Positions 24,310 to 32,703 of a stretch of DNA of 64,000 nucleotides are shown piece by piece. The translations under genes were made by a program, and so were the position numbers. Origin of the DNA: Pseudomonadota bacterium. GTDB taxonomy: Bacteria > Myxococcota > Myxococcia > Myxococcales > Myxococcaceae. Positions within the stretch are counted from its first letter, which is position 1, and each line of letters starts with the position of its first letter. The stretch lies in NCBI GenBank assembly GCA_023426545.1, contig JAFAAN010000157.1, positions 1 to 64,000 on the forward strand, in the 5' to 3' direction. The notes under the pieces are model-generated. The model ran no database searches, was not told where the DNA came from, and worked only from the letters and a program-made list of their open reading frames with translations.

Positions 24310-25470
24310 ATGCCTACCATTCGTGATGATGAGATTCCCAGCGCCACCGGCATTCCTTCGTCCGCCCGGCGGACGGACTTCGTGCCGCCGCCCACGCTGG
24401 CGGTGACGGAAGAGCTGCTGCGCGCGCTGCCCAAGACGGACCTCCACTGCCACCTGGACGGTTCCATGCGCCTGAAGACCATCCTCGAGCTGGCCGAGCA
24501 GCAGAAAATCAAGCTGCTCGCCGACACCGAGGACGGGTTGGCCAAGGCCATCCACATGGGCGAGGTCTGCGAGAGCCTGGAGGAGTACCTCGTCGCCTTC
24601 GACGTGACGTTGTCCGTGCTCCAGACGGCCGAGGCGCTCTACCGCGCCGCCTACGAGCTGGCCGTGGACGCCGCCGCGGAGAACGTGCGCTGGCTGGAGG
24701 TCCGTTACTCGCCCGCGCTGCACCTGCAGAAGGGCCTGAAGATGACCACGGTCATCGACTCGGTGCTCGAGGGCTTGCGCGCCGCGAAGCGCGAGACGGG
24801 CATCAAGTGCGGCGTCATCGTCTGCGGCATCCGCCACATCAACCCGCAGACGTCCATGCGGCTGGCGGAGCTGGCGGTGGCCTACAAGAACCGCGGCGTC
24901 ATCGGCTTCGACCTGGCTGGCGCAGAGGCGAGCTTCCCGGCGAAGGACCACCGGGACGCCTTCCAACTCATCCTCAAGAACAACGTCAACTGCACCGCGC
25001 ACGCGGGCGAGGCCTACGGGCCGGAGTCCATCTCCCAGGCCATCCACAACCTGGGCGCGCACCGCATCGGACACGGCACGCGGCTCCGCGAGGACGGTGA
25101 CCTGCTCAACTACGTCAACGACCACCGGATTCCGCTCGAGGTGTGCCCCACCTCCAACGTGCAGACGGGCGCCGTGCCCAGCCTGGCGGCGCACCCGCTG
25201 AAGTTCTACTTCGACTACGGCCTGCGGGTGACCATCAACACCGACAACCGGCTCATCACCGACACCACGGTGACGAAGGAGCTGTGGACGGCGCACTCCC
25301 AGCTGGGCCTGTCGCTGGAGGACCTGACCACCATCCTCGTCTCCGGCTTCAAGAGCGCCTTCCTCCCGTTCCGGGAGAAGCAGGACATGCTGCGCGCGGT
25401 GAACGAGGAGATTGCCCAGACGCTGGCGGCCTTCGACCAGAAGCGGATCGTGGTGAAGCAGCCGGCGTGA
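24310..25470 (+). CDS. add: Adenosine deaminase
   Basis: 386 residues. Adenosine deaminase hydrolyses adenosine to inosine and ammonia in purine salvage. The zinc- and substrate-binding residues are visible: HCH in TDLHCHLDG, HAGE, the SNVQTG segment and 'TINTDN', a slightly altered form of the usual NTDDP block. The 30-residue N-terminal extension is unconserved. Start ATG 24310 is used because the upstream frame is lost to the divergent propeller gene. It is followed by an SDR gene about 80 bp downstream on the same strand. Confidence 0.9.
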   Translation: MPTIRDDEIPSATGIPSSARRTDFVPPPTLAVTEELLRALPKTDLHCHLDGSMRLKTILELAEQQKIKLLADTEDGLAKAIHMGEVCESLEEYLVAFDVTLSVLQTAEALYRAAYELAVDAAAENVRWLEVRYSPALHLQKGLKMTTVIDSVLEGLRAAKRETGIKCGVIVCGIRHINPQTSMRLAELAVAYKNRGVIGFDLAGAEASFPAKDHRDAFQLILKNNVNCTAHAGEAYGPESISQAIHNLGAHRIGHGTRLREDGDLLNYVNDHRIPLEVCPTSNVQTGAVPSLAAHPLKFYFDYGLRVTINTDNRLITDTTVTKELWTAHSQLGLSLEDLTTILVSGFKSAFLPFREKQDMLRAVNEEIAQTLAAFDQKRIVVKQPA

Positions 25471-25549
25471 GGACGTGACGTCCAGCGCATGGCTCCCCGC
25501 GAGACGCATGCGCCTCGCGGGGCCTGTGCTGGCTGAGAGGAGCGGGCAC

Positions 25550-26329
25550 ATGGACCTGGAGCTGGGCGGCAAGGTGGTACTGGTGACGGGAGGCTCGGAT
25601 GGCCTGGGGGCGGCGGTGGCCCGCTCGCTCGTCCGGGAGGGCGCGAAGGTGGCGCTCTGTGCCCGCGGCGTGGAGCGGCTAGAGGCCACCGCCGCGGCCC
25701 TCCGTGCCGAGGGCGGTGATGTGCTGACCGTCCAGGCCGACGTGTCTCGTGCCTGGGAGGTGGAGCACTTCGTCGACGCCGCGCACGCGCGCTGGGGGCG
25801 CATCGACGCGCTGGTGAACAACGCGGGCACCGCCGCGGCGCGGCCCTTCGCCTCCGTGAGCGACGCGGAGTGGGAGGCCGACCTCCAGCTCAAGGTCTTC
25901 GCGGCGATTCGCGCCTCCCGGCAGGCGCTCCCGTTCCTGAAGGAGGCGGGGAGCGGCGCCATCGTCAACGTGCTGTCCATCGGGGCGAAGACGCCGGGGG
26001 CCAACTCCACGCCCTCGTCGGTGTCCCGGGCGGCGGGGCTCGCGCTGACGAAGGCGCTCTCGAAGGAGCTGGGCCCGTACGGCATCCGGGTGAACGCGGT
26101 GCTGGTGGGCAGCATCGAGAGCGGCCAGTGGGTGCGTCGTGCCCTGGCGGCGGGCAAACCCATGGAGCCCTTCCTGCAGGAGGCGGCCCGTCGCACGGGC
26201 ATTCCGCTGGGGCGGGTGGGGCGGGCGGAGGAGTTCGCGGACACCGTGGCCTTCCTGCTGTCGCCGCGCGGTGGCTACATCAGCGGCGCGGCCATCAACG
26301 TGGACGGCGGCCTGTCCGCAGCCGTGTAG
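25550..26329 (+). CDS. SDR-family oxidoreductase lacking the usual Tyr/Lys
   Basis: 259 residues with the cofactor loop TGGSDGLG, NNAG and a conserved Ser (VLSIGAK). The place where classical SDRs have YxxxK reads SSVSRAAG, so both the Tyr and the Lys are replaced (Ser and Arg). The C-terminal tail 'YISGAAINVDGG' is complete. It may be an inactive or differently acting SDR. The cofactor pocket looks intact. ATG 25550 follows GAGAGGAG. Confidence 0.85.
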   Translation: MDLELGGKVVLVTGGSDGLGAAVARSLVREGAKVALCARGVERLEATAAALRAEGGDVLTVQADVSRAWEVEHFVDAAHARWGRIDALVNNAGTAAARPFASVSDAEWEADLQLKVFAAIRASRQALPFLKEAGSGAIVNVLSIGAKTPGANSTPSSVSRAAGLALTKALSKELGPYGIRVNAVLVGSIESGQWVRRALAAGKPMEPFLQEAARRTGIPLGRVGRAEEFADTVAFLLSPRGGYISGAAINVDGGLSAAV

Positions 26330-26486
26330 CACCCCGTCAGGAAGAGCCCTCGTGCCCGTGTGTGCATGGTGAGGACGGCTTCGCGCCGTCTGGCGACCGC
26401 GGCTGCTGACCCAAGGTCCCTCATCTCTCCGTCACGTCCCCCTGGCTGTGCCCTCATCGGGCCCCGGGGCATTCCTGAGCTGGGTC

Positions 26487-27911
26487 ATGCAGCCGAAACT
26501 GAACCGGCTTCTCCGGGCGCTCGCCCGCGAGGGGCTCGATGTGGCCTACGACGGCCACCTCTACTCCGTGCGCCTCCAGAGCGATGCGCATTCGCCGCCC
26601 GCCGAGGTGCTCCTTCCGCCGGACCTGCCCGTGGAGGCCAAGGCCTTCCGGCAGCTCGCCCACCTCGCCGCCTTGAAGCACCCTGCTGGCGGGGAGGTGC
26701 TGCGCGTGCGCGCCACCCCGGACTTCCATCCGGGGGACTCGGGCGTGGCCATTGGCTCGGTGCTCCACACACGGGGGCTGGTGGTCCCCGGCGCCATCGG
26801 CACCGACATCAACTGTGGCATGCGCCTGCACGTCGCGGACATTCCGGTGGAGGACTTCCTGGCGAAGCGCGGTGCTTTCGTCGAGCGGATGAAGGGCCAC
26901 TACTTCTTCGGCACCCGGGATGTGGCCATGTCCTCGCGGGCCTCCGAGGCGCTGCTGCGGGACGGCATCCAGGGCTGGCTGGTGGAGACGCTGGAGCGGC
27001 CCCTGGGCTGTGCGGGGCGGGCTGACCTGGAGCAGCTCGACGCGGAGGTGGCGCGCATCCACCTGGGGGGCGGGCTGAAGGGGCACCCCGCCTGGGCGCC
27101 CGAGTCCCTCACGCGCGAGGGCGTGGTGCGGGACGCGGGGCTGGCCACCATTGGCGGCGGCAACCACTTCGTGGAGGTGCAGCGCGTGGAGGCGGTGGAG
27201 GACCGGGCGAGCGCGTGGCGGTGGGGTGTGCGCGAAGGGCAGCTCGCGTTCATGATTCACTCCGGCAGCCGTGACGTGGGCAAGCACGTGGGCGTGGCCT
27301 GGCAGACGCGGGCGCGACGGGCCTGGCCGCGGGGCTCGCCGCTGCCGGACAGCGGCATCCTCCCGCTGGCGGACGCGGGGCTCGTCTCCGAGTACCTGGA
27401 GGCGGAGGCGACGGCGGCCAACTACGCCTTCCTCAACCGGCTGCTCCTGGCGGAGTTACTGCGCCAGACGCTCCGCGAGCTCTTCGGGGATGTGGAGGCG
27501 CCGCTCGTCTATGACGTTCCCCACAACCTGACCCTGCCCCATGACGGGGGCTGGTTGGCGCGCAAGGGAGCATGCCCGGCCGGGGCGGAGCAGCCCGTCA
27601 TCATCCCCGGCTCCATGGGGGCCACGTCCTTCCTCATGGTGGGGCGTGGTGATGCGCGGGCGCTGGAGTCCGCGTCCCATGGGGCGGGCCGCGCGCGCTC
27701 GCGCTTCTCCCTGTCCCGAGGGGGCGCGGACCACGGTGAGGCGGCCCTGGGGCTGACGGGGGTGGACTGCATCACCCTGCGCGCGGAGCGCCGCATCGAG
27801 GAGGCGCCCGCGGCCTACAAGCCCATCCGCCCGGTGGTGGACGCCCAGGTGGAGGCCGGAATCGTCCAAGAGGTGGCCCGCCTCGCCCCGCTGCTCACCT
27901 TCAAGGCCTGA
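26487..27911 (+). CDS. rtcB: RtcB RNA ligase
   Basis: 474 residues. RtcB joins 2',3'-cyclic-phosphate and 5'-OH RNA ends using GTP and Mn2+, for tRNA splicing or repair. The metal- and guanylate-binding residues are visible: TDINCGMR, IGGGNHF, HSGSRDVG, 'HDGGWLARKGACPA', IPGSMG, and SHGAGR (guanylylated His). It starts at ATG 26487 (MQPKLNR). It is 11.5 kb from the Ro60 operon but is the natural partner of such a system, as in Salmonella rsr-yrl-rtcBA; here no rtcA or rtcR is seen. Confidence 0.93.
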   Translation: MQPKLNRLLRALAREGLDVAYDGHLYSVRLQSDAHSPPAEVLLPPDLPVEAKAFRQLAHLAALKHPAGGEVLRVRATPDFHPGDSGVAIGSVLHTRGLVVPGAIGTDINCGMRLHVADIPVEDFLAKRGAFVERMKGHYFFGTRDVAMSSRASEALLRDGIQGWLVETLERPLGCAGRADLEQLDAEVARIHLGGGLKGHPAWAPESLTREGVVRDAGLATIGGGNHFVEVQRVEAVEDRASAWRWGVREGQLAFMIHSGSRDVGKHVGVAWQTRARRAWPRGSPLPDSGILPLADAGLVSEYLEAEATAANYAFLNRLLLAELLRQTLRELFGDVEAPLVYDVPHNLTLPHDGGWLARKGACPAGAEQPVIIPGSMGATSFLMVGRGDARALESASHGAGRARSRFSLSRGGADHGEAALGLTGVDCITLRAERRIEEAPAAYKPIRPVVDAQVEAGIVQEVARLAPLLTFKA

Positions 27912-28033
27912 GCGGGGCAGGGGAGGGCGCACGTCATTTCCCTTGGCGCGCTCACCTGACTCCGAGTGGAATGGCCGCGCGCGGGACAGTCGCCCGCACA
28001 CCATTCACGCGGCACAGAGGGGAACTGGGGACC

Positions 28034-28483
28034 ATGGAGAACACCTACGGAACGATGAATTCTCCCGGCGGCGCGGGTGCGAAGGAAGCCGTGTCGCTGC
28101 CGGCCATCCTGCTGATGGTCCTGTCCGCCATCTCCGTGCTGCTGGGGCTCATCAATGTGCTCCAGGCCTTCGGCGGGGCGGACCCCGCGGTCGAGCAGCT
28201 GCTCGAGGACCCCAACCTTCCCGAGGGCGCCCGGCAGGTGCTCGCCGGCGTGAGCGCCACGGGGAGCAAGGTGCTCTTCGCGCTGCTCTCGGTCGTGCTC
28301 AACGGCATTGTCTTCTTCGGCGCCCTGAAGATGAAGAACCTGCAGAGCCACGGGCTGGCGATGGCTGCCGCCATCATCGCCGTCATCCCCTGCTGTGGCC
28401 CCTGTGTGTGTCTGGGCATCCCCGTGGGCATCTGGGCCCTGGTGGTGCTCAACAAGCCCGAGGTGAAGGCCGCCTTCACCTAG
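28034..28483 (+). CDS. Small membrane protein, DUF4190-like
   Basis: 149 residues with four hydrophobic segments: about 22-44 (SLPAILLMVLSAISVLLGLI), a second around 80-95 ('LFALLSVVLNGIVFFGAL'), a third at about 105-118 and a fourth ending 'CLGIPVGIWALVVLNKP'. The C-terminal pattern CCGPCVCLGIPVGIW followed by a hydrophobic run is shared by DUF4190-like small myxobacterial membrane proteins. No function is known. It converges with the GNAT gene and the two stops overlap by 8 bp. Confidence 0.65.
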   Translation: MENTYGTMNSPGGAGAKEAVSLPAILLMVLSAISVLLGLINVLQAFGGADPAVEQLLEDPNLPEGARQVLAGVSATGSKVLFALLSVVLNGIVFFGALKMKNLQSHGLAMAAAIIAVIPCCGPCVCLGIPVGIWALVVLNKPEVKAAFT

Positions 28484-28976
28484 TCCCAGCGGGGGCCTGC
28501 CGCTGCTTCTGCATCCGCACGCACGCCAGCTGCACGTCGGGCGTGAGTGGACGCAGCGCCAGGTGCACGGAGGCATAGCCGTGCCGCTGGTAGAAGCGCT
28601 CCGCGTTCAGGCTGGCATCCAGCCCGAGCACCGCCGCGCCGCCGCGCCAGGCGGTGGCCTCCAGCGCCGACAGCAGGGTGGCGCCCACGCCGTGTCCCGT
28701 CTCGTCCGGCAGGACGTAGAGCGCCTCCAGCTCGCCCAGGCCCACGTCCACCTGCCCGAAGCCCACCGCGCGCCGGCCTCGCTCCGCCACCAGCACCGTG
28801 CGTGGGTGGTCCGGCCGCAGATAGCCCTCTGGCCTCAGCAGGCGCACCCACGTCCTCACCTCGTGGGGCGCGTAGGCCCGCTGGCACAGCGCCTCCACGG
28901 CCTGGGTGTGGATGCGCCACAGCGTGCGCCGGTCGGACTCCCTCGCGGGTCGCAGGTGGAGCCCGTCGGTGCGCAT
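28476..28976 (-). CDS. GNAT-family N-acetyltransferase
   Basis: 166 residues with the GNAT core: LRPARESD at the start, then 'LEALYVLPDETGHGVGATLLSALEATA' (acetyl-CoA pyrophosphate loop, here GHGVGA), 'AAVLGLDASLNAERFYQRHGYASV' and a C-terminal strand. Substrate unknown. It starts 6 bp after the stop of the glgC gene on the same strand, so it is probably in its transcript. Confidence 0.85.
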   Translation of the reverse strand: MRTDGLHLRPARESDRRTLWRIHTQAVEALCQRAYAPHEVRTWVRLLRPEGYLRPDHPRTVLVAERGRRAVGFGQVDVGLGELEALYVLPDETGHGVGATLLSALEATAWRGGAAVLGLDASLNAERFYQRHGYASVHLALRPLTPDVQLACVRMQKQRQAPAGTR

Positions 28977-28982
28977 GGCGGC

Positions 28983-30212
28983 TCACGTCACCTTCATGCC
29001 CTTGGGAATCACCACCACGCCCGCGGGCGTGACGTGGAAGCGCCGCTTGTCCTCCACCGGGTCGAACCCGATGGTCATCCCCGGCGGAATCTCCACGTTC
29101 TTGTCGATGATGGCCCGGCGGATGCGGCAGCGCCGGCCAATGGTGACGTTCTCGAAGAGGATGGAGTCCTCCACGTCCGAGTACGAGTTGACGCGCACCT
29201 TGGGAGACAGCACCGAGCGCCGCACGCTGCCGCCGGAGATGATGCAGCCCTCCGCGACCAGCGAGTCCATGGCGTGGCCCACGCGGTGGTTCTGCTCGTC
29301 CGCGAAGACGAACTTCGCCGGTGGGTAGTTGTTGGTCTGGGTGTGGATGGGCCAGCGGTCGTTGTAGAGGTTGAACGTCGGGTCCACCTCCACCAGGTCC
29401 ATGTTGGACTGGTAGTAGACGTCGATGTTCCCCACGTCCCGCCAGTAGCCGCGCTCCTTGGCCTCCTGGCCGGCGACCTCGTTCTGGGCGAAGTCGTACA
29501 CGTACACCGGCGCGCGCTTATACAGCTCGCTGATGATGGACTTGCCGAAGTCGTGCGCGCTCGCCTCGTCCGCCGCGTCCCGCACCACCTCCTGCACCAG
29601 CACATCGGTGGAGAAGAGGTAGTTGCCCATGGACGCCAGGCACATCTTCGGGTTGCCCGGCATGGGGGGCGGATCCCTGGGCTTCTCCAGGAACTGCCGC
29701 ATCCGCCCGTCCGGCCCCACGTCGATGATGCCGAACTCGCGCCCCTGCTCAATCGGGACGGGAATCGCGGCCACCGTGCACGCCGCCTTCTTCGCGCAGT
29801 GGAAGTCCAGCATCTGCTGCGTGTCCATCCGGTACACGTGGTCCGCGCCGAAGACGAAGATGTAGTCCGGCTCCTCGTCGGTGATGATGTTGAGGTTCTG
29901 ATAGATGGCGTCCGCGCTGCCCTTGTACCAATCCAGCCCCGTCCGCATTTGCGCGGGGACGGCTTCCACGTAGTGCCCCAGGAACGCCGTCATCCGCCAC
30001 GCGCGGGACAGGTGGTTGTTGAGCGAGTCGCTCTTGTACTGCGTCAACACCTTCATCCGGTACACGCCGGAGTTGGCGAAGTTCGAGAGGACGAAATCGA
30101 TGATGCGGTAGCGGCCGCCGAAGGGGACGGCGGGCTTCGCGCGCTCACGCGTCAGGGGCTCCAGGCGCGTGCCCGCGCCTCCGGCCAGAATCATCGCCAG
30201 GACTTTGGACAT
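28983..30212 (-). CDS. glgC: Glucose-1-phosphate adenylyltransferase (ADP-glucose pyrophosphorylase)
   Basis: 409 residues, full length. GlgC makes ADP-glucose from ATP and glucose-1-phosphate, the rate-limiting step of glycogen synthesis. The N-terminal 'LAMILAGGAGTRLEPLT' and 'KPAVPFGGRYRIIDF' are the catalytic nucleotide-binding motif; the C-terminal half is a left-handed beta helix ('GCIISGGSVRRSVLSP', 'RCRIRRAIIDKNVEIPPG'). ATG 30212 is chosen over a 15-codon upstream extension. It connects functionally to the trehalose/glycogen genes treY and glgX at 41-46 kb. Confidence 0.93.
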   Translation of the reverse strand: MSKVLAMILAGGAGTRLEPLTRERAKPAVPFGGRYRIIDFVLSNFANSGVYRMKVLTQYKSDSLNNHLSRAWRMTAFLGHYVEAVPAQMRTGLDWYKGSADAIYQNLNIITDEEPDYIFVFGADHVYRMDTQQMLDFHCAKKAACTVAAIPVPIEQGREFGIIDVGPDGRMRQFLEKPRDPPPMPGNPKMCLASMGNYLFSTDVLVQEVVRDAADEASAHDFGKSIISELYKRAPVYVYDFAQNEVAGQEAKERGYWRDVGNIDVYYQSNMDLVEVDPTFNLYNDRWPIHTQTNNYPPAKFVFADEQNHRVGHAMDSLVAEGCIISGGSVRRSVLSPKVRVNSYSDVEDSILFENVTIGRRCRIRRAIIDKNVEIPPGMTIGFDPVEDKRRFHVTPAGVVVIPKGMKVT

Positions 30213-30469
30213 AGGTGTTCCGGACGTTAGCCGCCCCCAGGGGGCCGGCAAGGGCACGCGCGCCCACCCGCCCCCCTTCGTTGAGTGCCGAACCGCCTGT
30301 TCAGGTGCCCTGCCCGGCGCAGGACGTCCGACGCCCCGGGGAGTCCCCCCGCCACGCCCCCCCGGCGGCTCCGGGTTCGATGTGGGAGAAACGCCGCCAA
30401 GGGCCGATGAATCGGCTCCAGTGGCGTTGCATGGCGCCTGCCGAGGCTGTCGTGCTAGCCTCGTTTCCG

Positions 30470-31351
<882 letters not shown>

Positions 31352-31354
31352 GCC

Positions 31355-31525
31355 GTGGCCACCAGCGCAAGCGACGCGGGGCCGTCCTTCCTCGCGCGGC
31401 TGGTGCTCGTGCTCCTCGGCTGCGCCTTCCTGGGCGCGGCCTGGGTGTGGAGCCACCGCTCGGAGCCGTGGGCCGCGCAGCTCGTGGGCAAGGCCCAGCG
31501 CACCGTCGGCATGCCGCAGCGCTAG
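31355..31525 (+). CDS. Small membrane protein (56 aa)
   Basis: GTG at 31355 lies 3 bp past the diguanylate cyclase stop; the frame ends TAG at 31523-31525. The protein has one hydrophobic helix at about 11-31 (SFLARLVLVLLGCAFLGAAW) followed by a polar, basic tail ending VGMPQR. It is too short for confident family assignment. Start codon and gene status are inferred from position and the membrane segment. Confidence 0.5.
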   Translation: MATSASDAGPSFLARLVLVLLGCAFLGAAWVWSHRSEPWAAQLVGKAQRTVGMPQR

Positions 31526-31633
31526 CGGTGGGCCGGAGGGCGCCGCGCCGTCAGGGCAGGTGAGGGCGCTCGGTGGCCCCAGGCACGCGCGGCGACTCGG
31601 CACGTGCTGGGGCCAGCACCCCGGGGCCACGGG

Positions 31634-31662
31634 GCGGGAGTCCGGGGGCCGGAGGCTCCCGC
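31634..31662. terminator. Strong hairpin between convergent genes
   Basis: GCGGGAG/CTCCCGC (7 bp) enclosing TCCGG/CCGGA (5 bp, GGG loop) with a GG bulge, lying between the plus-strand small protein (stop 31525) and the minus-strand epimerase (stop 31675). It could terminate both transcripts. There is no U tract. Confidence 0.55.
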
Positions 31663-31674
31663 CAGGGCCGCGGC

Positions 31675-32703
31675 TCAGGTGTTCTCGCGCAGCTCCGCCA
31701 GCCGGCCCTTGGTGCCCGGCAGGCTCTGGGGCGGCATCTTCCCGTAGATGTGCTGCACCGTCTCGGCGAGCGTCTCCTGGACGTCTCGCGCGCGGAAGCC
31801 GAGCTGGGCCTCCGCCTTGGACGCATCCAGCCAGAACCAGTGCTCGCCGATGTCGATCTCCTGCGGGTCCAGCGTGGGCGTGGTGCCGCGCACCTTGGCC
31901 CAGCGCTCCAGCAGCTTTCCGCCGAGCACGTTGACCTGGGCGGGCAGCTTCAGCCGCGGCGCGGGCACGCCGGACAGGCGCTCCAGCCGCTGGAAGAAGT
32001 CCTTCATGGACATGTTCACGCCCATGAGGTGACGGCCGTACACCTCGCCCCGGGTGAGCGCCTGGACGAAGGCGTCCGCCGCGTCGCGCGCGTCCACGAA
32101 GGAGATGCCGCCGCCGGGCATGGCCGGAATCTCGCGGTTGAGGAACTTCACCACCGTCCAGGTGGAGGACAGCCGGTCATCCCCCGGCCCCATCAGCAGG
32201 CTGGGGTTGAGCACCACCAGGGGAATGGCGTGCTTGCGGCAGTACTCGAGGGCCAGCTTCTCCTCGTAGATTTTCGACAGGTAGTAGGGCCACTGGCCCA
32301 CCACCGTAATCGGGTAGTCGGCGCTCTCGTCGCGGACCTGCGCCTCCTTCGACACCGCGATGGTGCCGGAGGTGGAGGCCAGCACCACGCGCTTCACGCC
32401 GGCCTCGCGCACGTCGCGCAGCAGCTCGCGGGTGCTGTCCACGTGCAGCTCGAACATCTTCCGCGCGTCCTTCGGCTGGAAGGAGACGAGCCCCGCCAGG
32501 TGGTAGACGGCGTCCACGCCTTCCAGCGCGCGGCGCACCGCGTCCCGGTGCTTCAAGTCGCCGGGGACGTACTCCGTCCCCGCGTAGGCCGCGCCCGTGG
32601 GCTGCGAGCGGCCGATGAGCCGCACCGCGTGGCCCGCGGCCACCAGCTTGGGCACCAGGTGCGTGCCCAGAAAGCCCGTGCCTCCCGTCACCAGCAGCTT
32701 CAC
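31675..32703 (-). CDS. NAD-dependent epimerase/dehydratase (extended SDR)
   Basis: 342 residues with an N-terminal TGGTGFLG cofactor loop, 'VYHLAGLVSFQPKD', the Ser/Thr 'ASTSGT' and YYLSK (catalytic Tyr/Lys), and a C-terminal substrate domain. It is an extended SDR like dihydroflavonol reductase or 3-beta-hydroxysteroid dehydrogenase. ATG 32703 overlaps the stop of the ElbD-like gene (TGA at 32700) by 4 bp, so it is translated together with it. A reductase or epimerase step in lipid-related metabolism is likely. Confidence 0.85.
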   Translation of the reverse strand: MKLLVTGGTGFLGTHLVPKLVAAGHAVRLIGRSQPTGAAYAGTEYVPGDLKHRDAVRRALEGVDAVYHLAGLVSFQPKDARKMFELHVDSTRELLRDVREAGVKRVVLASTSGTIAVSKEAQVRDESADYPITVVGQWPYYLSKIYEEKLALEYCRKHAIPLVVLNPSLLMGPGDDRLSSTWTVVKFLNREIPAMPGGGISFVDARDAADAFVQALTRGEVYGRHLMGVNMSMKDFFQRLERLSGVPAPRLKLPAQVNVLGGKLLERWAKVRGTTPTLDPQEIDIGEHWFWLDASKAEAQLGFRARDVQETLAETVQHIYGKMPPQSLPGTKGRLAELRENT

